Assembly (NCBI RefSeq): GCF_045062745.1
Contig: NZ_JBJGED010000013.1
Coordinates: forward strand, 1-64,000
Direction of reading: 5' to 3'
Length of the DNA stretch: 64,000 nucleotides
Source: Paenibacillus_AA sp045062745
Lineage (GTDB): Bacteria; Bacillota; Bacilli; Paenibacillales; NBRC-103111
Shown: positions 16,966-25,708 of the stretch, in pieces
How positions within the stretch are numbered: the first letter of the stretch is position 1
Layout of the letters: each line of letters begins with the position of its first letter
Translations under genes and position numbers: made by a program
The notes under the pieces: generated by a model
What the model was told of the DNA's origin: nothing
What the model saw: the letters and a program-made list of their open reading frames with translations, nothing else
The model's database searches: none

Positions 16966-16983
16966 AAATGTTATGTAACATTT
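16966..16983 (+). promoter_or_regulatory. Inverted repeat upstream of the S41 protease gene
   Basis: An 8-bp perfect dyad AAATGTTA-TG-TAACATTT lies 30 bp before the start codon. It has the look of a dimeric repressor site. No regulator gene adjoins it in the same transcription unit. Confidence 0.45.
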
Positions 16984-17012
16984 TGTTGGATCATTTTGAC
17001 AGGAGGCCGATT

Positions 17013-18017
17013 ATGGACCGCCAATTTAAAACGGATACCGTAAATGCACTAATCGAGCTATTGAACGAACATTATGTGTTTCCCGAAACGGCTGCCAGCT
17101 TGGAGCGAGAGCTCACCCAGCGCTTAATCGACCATGAATACGAGGAAACGAGTAACCATAGTGCCTTTGCGGAATTGATCACCACTCACCTGTACAATGT
17201 ATCAAAGGACAAGCATTTGCGGATGACGTATAAGGTGGAGAAAGCTCATGCGGACAATGCTCCTTCGGAGCGGAACGCACAGCCCGGTCCATTCTTACCG
17301 ATGGCGGAGCAGGATAACTACGGATTCACCAAAGTCGAGCGACTGCCCGGGAATATCGGTTTGCTCGAGTTTCACATTTTTTTACCGCCTGAGCATGCCG
17401 GAGAGACGGTTGCCAGCGCGATGACCTTTCTTGCCAACACCTCGTGTCTAATCATTGATTTGCGGAGTAATTTCGGCGGCTCTCCGCACATGGTCGCTTT
17501 CCTATCCAGCTATTTGCTGGACCCATCCCCCACGCATCTGAACAGCTTGTATTGGAGAAAGAATGACGAAACGCAGCAGTTCTGGAGTCTCCCCTATGTG
17601 CCAGGTAAGCGATATGGCGGGACGAAGCCGTTGTATATATTAACGAGCGGGAAAACCTTTTCGGCAGCGGAGGAGTTCGCTTATAATTTACAGACCATGA
17701 AACGAGCGGTCATTGTCGGGGAACGCACCGGAGGCGGGGCTCATCCTGGAAAAGTACATCGAATCAACAAGGAGTTTGAAGTGTTCATCCCAGATGGCCG
17801 GGCCATCAACCCGATCACGAAGGGCAACTGGGAAGGAGTAGGCGTGTGTCCCGATATTGAGGTTCCTCAAGACCAAGCATTCGAGGTGGCCTATGCGAAG
17901 CTTCTTCAAAGTGAAATGGATCGTCTCTCCAGCCATCCTCTCCCCGACGGATATGAAAGAGTAATGGATGAATTGAAAATAGCAATGCACAAAAACAGCC
18001 TGCCAACTCGTTCTTGA
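17013..18017 (+). CDS. S41 family (C-terminal processing / IRBP-like) serine protease
   Basis: A 334-residue protein. An IRBP-like helical N-terminal domain (LIELLNEHYVFPETAASLEREL) precedes the tail-specific protease core. The core has SCLIIDLRSNFGGSPHMVAFLSSYLL, the catalytic serine region YILTSGKTFSAAEEFAYNL (S217) and IVGERTGGGAHPG. There is no signal peptide, so a cytoplasmic location is likely. The ATG at 17013 follows AGGAGG at 17001-17006. The last codons form one arm of a bidirectional terminator shared with the convergent SpoIID gene. Confidence 0.85.
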   Translation: MDRQFKTDTVNALIELLNEHYVFPETAASLERELTQRLIDHEYEETSNHSAFAELITTHLYNVSKDKHLRMTYKVEKAHADNAPSERNAQPGPFLPMAEQDNYGFTKVERLPGNIGLLEFHIFLPPEHAGETVASAMTFLANTSCLIIDLRSNFGGSPHMVAFLSSYLLDPSPTHLNSLYWRKNDETQQFWSLPYVPGKRYGGTKPLYILTSGKTFSAAEEFAYNLQTMKRAVIVGERTGGGAHPGKVHRINKEFEVFIPDGRAINPITKGNWEGVGVCPDIEVPQDQAFEVAYAKLLQSEMDRLSSHPLPDGYERVMDELKIAMHKNSLPTRS

Positions 18018-18040
18018 AGAACGATTGGCAGGCTGCTTTT
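17996..18040. terminator. Bidirectional terminator between S41 protease and SpoIID-domain genes
   Basis: An 18-bp-class hairpin: AGCCTGCCAA (17997-18006) pairs with TTGGCAGGCT (18025-18034), and TCGTTCT (18008-18014) with AGAACGA (18018-18024). A T-run follows on the + strand and an A-run precedes it, giving a U-tract on the minus strand as well. The S41 stop codon lies in the loop. Confidence 0.9.
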
Positions 18041-18048
18041 AATTACAC

Positions 18049-20382
18049 TTACTGGTCTTTCTCTTTGTCGTTGAAGTTGCCGTGGATTTTCACGGTCGCT
18101 GCAGGGCTCGTTACACCGGCATAAGAAGCGACGACGGTCACATCTCCCTTGGCCAAGGTACGCAATTCACCGCCGGCCGTTACGACGGCTTTCTCAACAT
18201 CGCTCGTCGTGAAAGTAGCGTAGGCGGTCAAGTCGACCGTGCTGCCATCCGCATAAGTTCCGATGGCCGACAGTTGCGCCGGTTCTCCGGTTTTCAGCTT
18301 GTCAGGCAACCCCTTAATCTGGATGCTGACCGGTTTGGCCGGTACCACTTTTACTTCTAGCTGAGCTGATTTCCCGTTGTAGGTGACGGTCACCGATGTT
18401 TTGCCGGCTTTGAGCGCCGTCAAGGTGCCGTCTGCTGCAACGGAAGCTACCTCTGAGGCGCTGGAAGTAAAGCTTGCTCCAGAAACGATGTTGGAGGTCG
18501 TTCCGTTGGTATATTGGCCGCGTACTTGCAACAGCGCAGATTGTCCAGCCGTTAGGACGCTTGGCCCGGTTGCCGTAATCCCGGTCAACACCAAGCTGCT
18601 GTCGTTGTAATTATGGAATTGCATATTCGGGTAATACGCGTTCAGGATCTTGTCGTACGACCAGCCCTTGCCTCCGAGCATCGAGGCGCCGAATTGGCTC
18701 ATCCCTACGCCGTGCCCGTTCCCTCCACCATAGAAGGTTACGCCTGTCACGGCGCCGCTCGCATCTTGGGCAATGTCAAAGGTGAAGAAAGCGGAATAGA
18801 GGATGCTTGGATTTTTGAGCGTTGCCGTCGGATCGTAATCCGTAGAGCCGCCTTTTGCCCGGTACGCCGAAATGTCAGGGCCTCCGGTATACGTTTTGCT
18901 CGGGCGGATCGTGAACCGGATGTTGAACTCTTTGATAATCTTGTACGTACCGGTGCTGCCTTCGACGACAAGCTCCGTAATGTTGCCACCGGCGCCGCGC
19001 TTGGCTACGTACATCGTTTTGAACGTGCCAATCCCTTCAGCGGGGATCGGGAGGCTTTGGAACGAGCCGTCTGCGGTGCGGGTGAGGATGAAGTTCGGAT
19101 CAGCCGCGAACCTCGCTCCCAAATTGGCGTTGATCGTTTTTTCCAGCTCCTGTTTGGTCATACCTACCTTCCAGCGGAAATATAACGAATCGGAGTCGTA
19201 GCCCTTATACGAAAGGTTTTTGTAAAAAGCAGCCACCGCCGCTTCATCCTGCGTATTCAATTCGAGCAGCTTGGTGCTGTCGTTCGGATCGAACGTGTAG
19301 CTGCCCGCCGTCAAATACGGAATCGGGGTACCGGGGAACTTATTCGTCACGCTGTCTGACCATACTTCATGCTTGGAAGCCCCGAACCCGCCGGACGTCG
19401 AATAGAAGCGCGCGTCCACCAACTCTTGGCCGCTCTTCATAATCTGGCCGGCTGTCTGGTTGATCGCCTGCGTCGTCAAGGCATTCTCGGCTTGGTTATT
19501 ATACACTTGGCTTAGCGTACTGTCGTCGATATGGAAGCCTTGGTCGGCGAACCGGCTGGACAAGTAGTCCGTCAGCGCGTAAGTTCTTGCTGCGACTGCT
19601 TGCGCCTTGAGTGCCTCCAGGCCGAAGCTGGACGGCATTTCGCTTGGGACGACTTGATATAAGTATTCTTCCATGCCCACTTCGTTGATGACGCGCAGCT
19701 TGTCTTTCTCCGGGTTCAAGAACAATTCGATGACGCCCCGGTATTGAGGAGCGGCGGGTAATGCTCTTTTAATGGAAGCGATTTGCAGCATGGAGGTGCT
19801 GCTGGCCGGAATGGCATAGAGCCGGTTGGATGTCCGATACACTTCTACGCTATTCACGGTTACTTTCATTTTCCCGCTGTCCGGGGTCACGGAGAGCAAG
19901 CTCCCGGCCGGGATGTCCAGCGTTTGTCCGGCGATTTTATCGGCCAACTGGAAGCCTTGCGCCGATTGGAGATCGACCTTGGCATGGTTCAGCTGGGTCA
20001 TATCGGCGATGTTCGTGATGTCAAATCGAATGCCGACCCGCATCACGTTCATCGGAGTTTCGCCTTGGAGCACGATCTTGGTGATTTGGCCGGCCGCATT
20101 TTTGTAAACCTCGGCATTTTTCGCGCCGACCATCACGTCGCTTAAGCTTTTCGTAAACCATTGCCCGTTCACGTTTTGCAGCACTTCTGCCCCATCGGCT
20201 ACCGGGAGCGTGCCCGAGTATTCCAGCTCCAGCGTGCGGGTTGCGGTATTTTTGGAGACGATTTTTTCTTTCAGCGGGGATGCCGCCGTCTCGCCATTGG
20301 CGATCGCTACAGCGCTTACAGAACCGAAAGCCAGAAGCATACACATGAGCATGAGAAGAGGACGGATGACCATTCGTTTCAT
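18049..20382 (-). CDS. Secreted SpoIID/LytB-domain protein with bacterial Ig-like repeats
   Basis: About 777 residues. A signal peptide (MKRMVIRPLLMLMCMLLAF, Ala-rich cleavage region) is followed by a beta-rich region. The SpoIID domain has EVGMEEYLYQVVPSEMPSSFGLEALKAQAVAARTYAL and the later HGVGMSQFGASMLGGKGWSYDKILNAYYP. Two BIG2-type Ig-like repeats end the protein (ITATGPSVLTAGQSALLQVRG; VSIQIKGLPDKLKTGEPAQLS). SpoIID proteins are lytic transglycosylases of denuded peptidoglycan; Ig repeats suggest cell-surface display. I choose the ATG at 20382, preceded by GGAGTGAG. Confidence 0.88.
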   Translation of the reverse strand: MKRMVIRPLLMLMCMLLAFGSVSAVAIANGETAASPLKEKIVSKNTATRTLELEYSGTLPVADGAEVLQNVNGQWFTKSLSDVMVGAKNAEVYKNAAGQITKIVLQGETPMNVMRVGIRFDITNIADMTQLNHAKVDLQSAQGFQLADKIAGQTLDIPAGSLLSVTPDSGKMKVTVNSVEVYRTSNRLYAIPASSTSMLQIASIKRALPAAPQYRGVIELFLNPEKDKLRVINEVGMEEYLYQVVPSEMPSSFGLEALKAQAVAARTYALTDYLSSRFADQGFHIDDSTLSQVYNNQAENALTTQAINQTAGQIMKSGQELVDARFYSTSGGFGASKHEVWSDSVTNKFPGTPIPYLTAGSYTFDPNDSTKLLELNTQDEAAVAAFYKNLSYKGYDSDSLYFRWKVGMTKQELEKTINANLGARFAADPNFILTRTADGSFQSLPIPAEGIGTFKTMYVAKRGAGGNITELVVEGSTGTYKIIKEFNIRFTIRPSKTYTGGPDISAYRAKGGSTDYDPTATLKNPSILYSAFFTFDIAQDASGAVTGVTFYGGGNGHGVGMSQFGASMLGGKGWSYDKILNAYYPNMQFHNYNDSSLVLTGITATGPSVLTAGQSALLQVRGQYTNGTTSNIVSGASFTSSASEVASVAADGTLTALKAGKTSVTVTYNGKSAQLEVKVVPAKPVSIQIKGLPDKLKTGEPAQLSAIGTYADGSTVDLTAYATFTTSDVEKAVVTAGGELRTLAKGDVTVVASYAGVTSPAATVKIHGNFNDKEKDQ

Positions 20383-20684
20383 TGACTTTTGACTCACTCC
20401 ATTCGCAGGGCAGGTTATGAAACAATTTTTCATGACAATCAATTAATTAAGGGCTTACATGAAATTTTGTTTCATAACCAGTATAAGTTGATTTCTACTA
20501 CTTGCCTATATGTCTTTTTTACTAGAATTAGGGCAACCCTTTGAGTCAAAAGGTAGGACGGTGGAGAGTAATTTGTCGGATGATGGGACTAAATGCCTCG
20601 ATTTCACGCGATTTATAAGCTAAGATCCATTTTTTCATGGAGTGCTCTTGGGGTAGGGGCGATGGGTGCGGCGCTTTAAGGGAA

Positions 20685-20878
20685 GGTTACTATTAACAGG
20701 GGTACCTTTACTAAATTGTGATAGATTCGAGCGATTCTGCGCAATAGTAAGGCAAACCTTGCTTAATAGTAAGGTCGGCTAACGCTAATTGTAAATATTG
20801 GCTTACTATAGCGGAGATATGAGGCATTCGGCGTGAAAATTGTAAAGTTTGGTAGCTTATTAGTTAAGTTTGCCTTAC
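20685..20878. repeat. Intergenic cluster of short CTTACTATT/AATAGTAAG repeats
   Basis: The stretch between the SpoIID gene and the next ORF is AT-rich and gene-free. It carries AATAGTAAGG twice, 22 bp apart (20743-20752, 20765-20774), its inverted relatives GGTTACTATT (20685-20694) and GCTTACTATA (20801-20810), and a further TGCCTTAC (20871-20878). I see no promoter-like or coding pattern that explains them. Confidence 0.5.
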
Positions 20879-21032
20879 AACGCACGGGAGTGAGCTTTCG
20901 GTTACTCGGTCATTCTTCGGGTTATTGGCGCAACCAACTGAAATCGGACTCGGACTACGAATGGTGTGGGGAATAGGCGATTACCGGTTGTGCAGCCGGC
21001 CGTTCACTCCACCTAGAAGGGATGAAGCCACG

Positions 21033-21500
21033 TTGGACCACACCTCCATCACGGAACGAGACATGATACAGGCGGCTAAGCAGTTTCACGAGGTGTACCC
21101 GCTCTTGCTCGAGGAGATCGACCGGATTGAAGCGTTGCGGGGAGAGCTGAACGACTTCCAGCTGATGCTGGCCGTATCGAAAGCAAAGGATTCGATGGGC
21201 ATCATGAGCTGGGAACGACGGAGGCTGATCAATGCCATCTTCGAGACCTATATGGACGTGTATCGGATGGAAGGACGCTCGATGGCGGATCAATGGGTCG
21301 TCGAGACCTTTGAAATGGAACCCGCGTCCCTGCAGCGGCAATTGACGGCCCAAAAGGAAGGGGCGTCCCGGATCGAGGAACTGTCCCGACTGATCATGGA
21401 ACGAGAATCCGAGCTGCTGCAGCTGTACCGGGAACTGCACGCGCTCCAAGGGTGGCAGTTGCCCGTATCCGGGAACGATATGGAAAAGGAGAAGGGATGA
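21033..21500 (+). CDS. Conserved-type hypothetical coiled-coil protein
   Basis: About 155 residues from a TTG at 21033 (AGAAGGG 11 bases upstream); an upstream GTG/ATG reading and an ATG at 21063 are also possible, so the start is uncertain. The body is almost entirely helical and charged (EVYPLLLEEIDRIEALRGELNDF, RIEELSRLIMERESELLQLY), typical of a soluble coiled-coil protein. There are no Cys or catalytic motifs and I do not recognise the family. Codon use matches the neighbours. It is followed by a yjbR-type gene after about 100 bp. Confidence 0.6.
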   Translation: MDHTSITERDMIQAAKQFHEVYPLLLEEIDRIEALRGELNDFQLMLAVSKAKDSMGIMSWERRRLINAIFETYMDVYRMEGRSMADQWVVETFEMEPASLQRQLTAQKEGASRIEELSRLIMERESELLQLYRELHALQGWQLPVSGNDMEKEKG

Positions 21501-21606
21501 ACGCGATGTTCATCCTTTTTCTTTTGGTTGTTGCTGCTTTGGAAATAATAGGTACAATAAAAGTATGCTTGTCTATTGATGCTCATAGGATGAAGGCGAG
21601 GTGGCC

Positions 21607-21957
21607 ATGATGATAACGGTTGAAGAGGTGCGTGCGCTGGCGCTCGCATTGCCGGGTACGGAGGAACAGGAGCATTGGGACAAGCCTTCGTTCCGGGTTA
21701 ATAACAAGATTTACGCGGTGCTGCAGGAGGATGGGATTTCCCTGCTCGTCAAGACGACGAAGGAGGAGCGGGCGGCGTTCACGACGCTGGATCCGGAGGT
21801 GTATGCCGTGCCGGCGAATTATTCCACCTTGAACTACATGCTCATCCGCATGGATCGAGTGAAGCCGGGAGAATGCCGCGATCTGCTCGTACAATCATGG
21901 CGGCTCGTCTCGCCCAAGCGGATCGTGGCGGCCTACGACGCGTCCCGGAGGGCTTAA
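21607..21957 (+). CDS. MmcQ/YjbR family DNA-binding-like protein
   Basis: A ~116-residue protein of the MmcQ/YjbR family (double-wing DNA-binding-like fold). Visible marks are EEVRALALALPGTEEQEHWDKPSFRV, KIYAVLQEDG, and the C-terminal VSPKRIVAAYDA that resembles the family tail. The function is unknown; structures suggest nucleic-acid binding. GGCGAGGTGG at 21596-21605 is the ribosome site and ATG 21607 the likely start. Confidence 0.85.
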   Translation: MMITVEEVRALALALPGTEEQEHWDKPSFRVNNKIYAVLQEDGISLLVKTTKEERAAFTTLDPEVYAVPANYSTLNYMLIRMDRVKPGECRDLLVQSWRLVSPKRIVAAYDASRRA

Positions 21958-22012
21958 TCCGCATGAGCGTGGTATAATGTGGGGATGAACGCTAACGGAG
22001 GGATCGCACAGG

Positions 22013-22282
22013 ATGAAACATAAAAAGCAGAGGCAGCCCGTATATACCAAAACGAAGCCGGACGTCGATGACAACCGCTCCACGCTGAAGGATTTGCTCA
22101 ACCCGGACGTGGTGAACAAGCTCAAGGCCCAAGCGGACAGCATGAAAGCGGAAGAAGCAAAGAAGGCGGAAGAGCGCCGCAAAGCCGCCGAGGAAGCGCG
22201 GAAGGCCGAACAGAAGAGGCTGGAGAACGATTTCGAATATTTGCTCAACAACAGCAAGACGGATTGGAAATCGTTCAAGTAA
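22013..22282 (+). CDS. yqkE: YqkE family protein (DUF3886)
   Basis: An 89-residue basic-to-charged helical protein. It has STLKDLLNPDVVNKLKAQAD, a Lys/Glu/Ala-rich central helix (residues ~40-72) and the conserved C-terminal motif FEYLLNNSKTDWKSFK, which matches Bacillus YqkE (SFEELLxxSDLSWKDFK-like). The function is unknown. GGAGGGA precedes the ATG. It may be co-transcribed with the csaA gene 27 bp downstream. Confidence 0.85.
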   Translation: MKHKKQRQPVYTKTKPDVDDNRSTLKDLLNPDVVNKLKAQADSMKAEEAKKAEERRKAAEEARKAEQKRLENDFEYLLNNSKTDWKSFK

Positions 22283-22309
22283 AGACAGGAGTGGAGTTGG
22301 AACAACTGC

Positions 22310-22639
22310 ATGGCAACAATAGATGACTTTCACCAATTGGATATCCGCATCGGCACGATCGTACACGCCGAACCGTTCCCGGAGGCGCGCAAGCCCGCGA
22401 TCAAGCTGCGCATCGACTTCGGCGAGCTCGGCGTGAAGCAATCCTCCGCCCAGATTACCCGCCGGTATGAGCCCTCCGCGCTCGTCGGGCGGCAGGTGGC
22501 GGCGGTCGTGAACTTCCCGCCCCGCAGCATCGCCGGCTTCCGCTCCGAGGTGCTCGTCTTGGGCGGCACGCCGGAGGACGGAGACGTCGTGCTGCTTCGC
22601 CCAGACGAGCCCGTCGCGAACGGGACGCCGGTCGCTTAG
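22310..22639 (+). CDS. csaA: CsaA-type tRNA-binding domain protein
   Basis: A 109-residue OB-fold protein of the CsaA/Trbp111 family. The pattern runs FHQLDIRIGTIVHAEPFPEARKPA, KLRIDFGELGVKQSSAQITRRY and VVNFPPRSIAGFRSEVLVLGG. CsaA is described as a secretion-related chaperone in Bacillus and as a homodimeric tRNA-binding protein. The length is typical. A strong terminator follows. Confidence 0.93.
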   Translation: MATIDDFHQLDIRIGTIVHAEPFPEARKPAIKLRIDFGELGVKQSSAQITRRYEPSALVGRQVAAVVNFPPRSIAGFRSEVLVLGGTPEDGDVVLLRPDEPVANGTPVA

Positions 22640-22670
22640 CTCTATGCGGCTATTATTGGTCCAATAAAAT

Positions 22671-22718
22671 AAAGTCCGAATGCATCCGGCCGGAAACCGG
22701 GACATTCGGACTTTTTTC
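22671..22718. terminator. Bidirectional terminator after csaA
   Basis: A perfect 12-bp stem AAAGTCCGAATG (22671-22682) / CATTCGGACTTT (22703-22714) is followed by T's on the + strand and preceded by an A-rich run (U-tract on the minus strand). It can therefore serve both csaA and the convergent ceramidase-like gene. Confidence 0.9.
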
Positions 22719-24057
22719 AGTTTTGGCGGCCGTCGATCAGCTCGACCATGCCTTCCTTGATCATGCGCTCGATGGACGGCGCATAGGGCGAAGGCTTGCC
22801 GTGCCGGTAGAACACGTAATCTCCCTCATAGCCGCCCTCGGCCAGCTGCCTGGCGGTCGGAATGTACGTCGTATGGCCGTTGCTGTAGCCGACGGGGAGC
22901 ACCCGCTCCCCGTACTGCGTCTTGATGAACCGGCCATACTCGCCTACGACTTCGCCGTTCATCGCGACGATGGAGAACGACTCCCCGAGCTCATAATAAT
23001 GAATCTCGAGCGGGTCGGCTTCCCTCAGCAGGTGCGGGAAGCCGAGCAGAATGCCGGCCCATTCCTCGCGGATATTGGTCGCCTTCAAGGCTTCGAGCAG
23101 CTCCTCCGGCGACGGCAACGACTGGAACGGCAGCTGCACCCGCTTGTGCCGGAACCGGAACGGCACGAAGGCGCGGTGTTCCATCGGCGCCTCGAGCACC
23201 ACCCGCACCTGGGCGGCGAGTTCATGCCCGAACCGCGCCACATCTTCTTCGTTCCCGTCGTAATACCGGTCCCCGCGCAGCGTCGCGACCTTCACGTCGC
23301 CGCAGCAGCCTTGCAGGAAGAACGACACCGCCCCACCCCCGAGCTCTTGCTCCAGCTCATCCATTGCCGCGCCGGGGAAATCCGACGATATGGCGTTGTC
23401 GCACGTCGTCGTCGGGTGGCAGGCGAAGTTGACGAGCAGCGCCTTGACCGAGCCTGGCGAGGCCGTGCCGCCATCCGCACCGATCCCATCCGGGCGTCGG
23501 AATCGCAGCACGATCAGCTCTTGATCGACTGGCACGGTGAGATCCGGGTTCATCGTCCAGCTCCCGTCGACGATGCGCCTGCGGTACGTGCCGATTCCGC
23601 ATGTGCCGGTGCCGCGCTCCAGCACGACCGGCTCGAGGTTGGCCATCGCCTGCTCCACGCTCTCCATGATGCGGGCTTCGAGCAGCTCGATGTAGTCCAT
23701 GTACGCTTCGTCCTCCGAAGCGTCGACCCGGCTGCCAGGAAACGGCGCGGAATGCGTATGCGTGCCCTGGAACAGTACGGCGTTCCCTTCGATCCCCCAA
23801 CGCTCCGCCATCTTCCTCCGCAGCGAATGCACCCGTTGGTCGACGAAGTAGATAATGTCGGCGGAGATCAACACGCCATATCTTCTGTCACCCTCCGCCG
23901 TCTGCTGCCGGAACACAAGCGTGCGCACGTGCAGGGGCCGATTCACGACCGAAGTTTGGCCATCCGCACGGAGACGCGGATGGAAGGGCTGCAGCTCTAC
24001 CGGGAAATCGGGAGTGATGTTAACTTTTGCAGCTCCGAGCATCGTACTGAGACTCAT
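22717..24057 (-). CDS. Neutral ceramidase-like N-terminal domain hydrolase
   Basis: A 446-residue protein similar in plan to the neutral/alkaline non-lysosomal ceramidase N-terminal domain: GAAKVNITPDFPVELQPFHPR at the start, GVLISADIIYF, and the metal-binding-like motif GTHTHSAPFPGSR. Later come VNFACHPTT and LQGCCGDVK. No signal peptide is visible, so a cytoplasmic location is likely. Proteins of this family in saccharolytic Paenibacilli often lie beside sugar transport genes, and their substrates are mostly untested. It follows the solute-binding lipoprotein gene by 15 bp and is probably co-transcribed with it. Confidence 0.82.
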   Translation of the reverse strand: MSLSTMLGAAKVNITPDFPVELQPFHPRLRADGQTSVVNRPLHVRTLVFRQQTAEGDRRYGVLISADIIYFVDQRVHSLRRKMAERWGIEGNAVLFQGTHTHSAPFPGSRVDASEDEAYMDYIELLEARIMESVEQAMANLEPVVLERGTGTCGIGTYRRRIVDGSWTMNPDLTVPVDQELIVLRFRRPDGIGADGGTASPGSVKALLVNFACHPTTTCDNAISSDFPGAAMDELEQELGGGAVSFFLQGCCGDVKVATLRGDRYYDGNEEDVARFGHELAAQVRVVLEAPMEHRAFVPFRFRHKRVQLPFQSLPSPEELLEALKATNIREEWAGILLGFPHLLREADPLEIHYYELGESFSIVAMNGEVVGEYGRFIKTQYGERVLPVGYSNGHTTYIPTARQLAEGGYEGDYVFYRHGKPSPYAPSIERMIKEGMVELIDGRQN

Positions 24058-24072
24058 AGTATAACCTCCCGA

Positions 24073-25659
24073 TTACTTTTTCTGGCTGTTGTACCACTTC
24101 GTCGCTTCTTCGATCGCCTGATCGCCGCCGCGCTTCTTCCACGCCGCCACGAAATTGTTGAACCCGGACTCAACCGGCTCTTTGCCGGTGATCGTCTTAA
24201 GCAGCATCTCGACGAACAAGCTGCCGACGGCCGAATCCAGCTCCGGATTCGTCTTGACCGCTTCCAGCTGCGGCATATTCACGCTTGGGTCGACCCATTG
24301 GTTTTTCTCCGCGTACTCCAACCCTCGGGATAGCACCTTCGTGTCGATAATACCGCCCGATTCGACGACCGGTAGATCCATACGCGTATCGCTCGCTTGA
24401 TTGATCAGCGCTTGGAAGAAGCCGCTTTCGCCGTTTTTGTTCCGATCCGCGTTGCCGTCCCATTTCACCTTGCCGTTCTCTTCCGTATAGTTGCGATCCT
24501 TGATGCCGAATTCGAAGAACTTCGTCTTCACCGGATCGTCGGAGAGGGCCCAATCATAGAACTGGACGATCCGCTCCGGATTTTTCGTACCGGCCATGAT
24601 GACCGCGACCTTGGCGATGCCCGACGCTTTGGGCTGAATGCGGTAGGTGCCGTCCGGCATCTTGAATCCGGGCAGTAAGCCCAGCTTGACGTTTTTGTCC
24701 GCGAAGTTCGAGGGACCCCAGCTGGACCCCATGTTGCGCAGGTCGTGCGTCCAGACGGCGGCCCGCCCGTTCTTGATCATGTTCGTCCAATCCACGTCCT
24801 TGGCGGAGACGAAGTCTTTGTCGATATAGCCGTTGTCGTAAAGTTTCTTGTAAAACGCGATCGCATCCTTCATCTTAGGATTGACGATGTCCGGGGTGTA
24901 CTTGCCGTCTACGAGCTGCCACGCCCCCGGATACACCCCGAACGGAGCGAAGAACAGGTTACTGAAGCCGAAGCCGCCCCGCATCGCGTACCCCACTTCG
25001 TCCGCTTTGCCGTTGCCGTTCAGATCGGTGTTTTTCACTTTTTCGAAAAAAGCCAAGTACTCGTCCGGGGTTTCCGGCATTTTCGTAATGCCCAGTTTAT
25101 CCATATAATCTTGACGCACATAGATGGCCGCAGGGCTGACCGGGTTCAGTAGCGAAGGGATGCCGTATATTTTGCCGTCCTTGCTCACTTTGGGCGAATC
25201 CCAGATGTAGGACGGAATTTTCTTCTTCAGGTTCTGGCCATACTTGTCGAGCAGCTCGTTCAACTGGAGGAAGACGCCATTCTCGACCGCCGTAGGGTGG
25301 CCTTTGTCCATGATGGACGTCGTAGAGACGACTTCCGGCACATCCTTGGAGACGAACCGGACGGTCAGCTGCTGGGAGTAATCGGTCTGATTCAGCAGCT
25401 CGAAGCCGATCGTCGTAGGCTGCTTGATATACTCGCTGAACAGCCGGCTCATCTCCTTGATATACGGATCGTCGGCCGTGACTGTCTTGGCGTAGGCGTT
25501 GCCTCCGTCGCCGTGCATGATCTTGAAGCTGACGGGTACAGGCGCGTTCGTCGTAGCGGTCGGTTGAGGCTCGGTCGTGGTGGTCTCTTTGCTGCAGGCG
25601 GCGAGCACGGCGGTCAAGCTGAGGGTCAGAGCGGTCAAGACGAGAAGCGGTTTCTTCAT
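24073..25659 (-). CDS. Extracellular solute-binding lipoprotein (ABC family 1)
   Basis: A 528-residue lipoprotein with a signal peptide and lipobox LAAC at C22, followed by a Thr/Pro-rich linker. The body has the ABC sugar-binding type 1 plan (YDWALSDDPVKTKFFEFG, YGIPSLLNPVSPAAIYVRQDYMDKLGI). Large binding proteins of this type in Paenibacillus take up oligosaccharides. No permease genes adjoin it, so it must share permeases encoded elsewhere. It lies between the heparinase-like and ceramidase-like genes on the same strand, consistent with one glycan-use operon. Confidence 0.92.
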   Translation of the reverse strand: MKKPLLVLTALTLSLTAVLAACSKETTTTEPQPTATTNAPVPVSFKIMHGDGGNAYAKTVTADDPYIKEMSRLFSEYIKQPTTIGFELLNQTDYSQQLTVRFVSKDVPEVVSTTSIMDKGHPTAVENGVFLQLNELLDKYGQNLKKKIPSYIWDSPKVSKDGKIYGIPSLLNPVSPAAIYVRQDYMDKLGITKMPETPDEYLAFFEKVKNTDLNGNGKADEVGYAMRGGFGFSNLFFAPFGVYPGAWQLVDGKYTPDIVNPKMKDAIAFYKKLYDNGYIDKDFVSAKDVDWTNMIKNGRAAVWTHDLRNMGSSWGPSNFADKNVKLGLLPGFKMPDGTYRIQPKASGIAKVAVIMAGTKNPERIVQFYDWALSDDPVKTKFFEFGIKDRNYTEENGKVKWDGNADRNKNGESGFFQALINQASDTRMDLPVVESGGIIDTKVLSRGLEYAEKNQWVDPSVNMPQLEAVKTNPELDSAVGSLFVEMLLKTITGKEPVESGFNNFVAAWKKRGGDQAIEEATKWYNSQKK

Positions 25660-25708
25660 GGAATCGTTTCCCCTTTATCATAAAATAAGTTCTCTATAAT
25701 GACGGGCA

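Noticed and set aside
20383..21032. A possible upstream start (about 20925) for the hypothetical coiled-coil gene.
   Set aside because: The first ~36 codons have non-coding character and no ribosome site; the helical, conserved-looking part begins after 21033.
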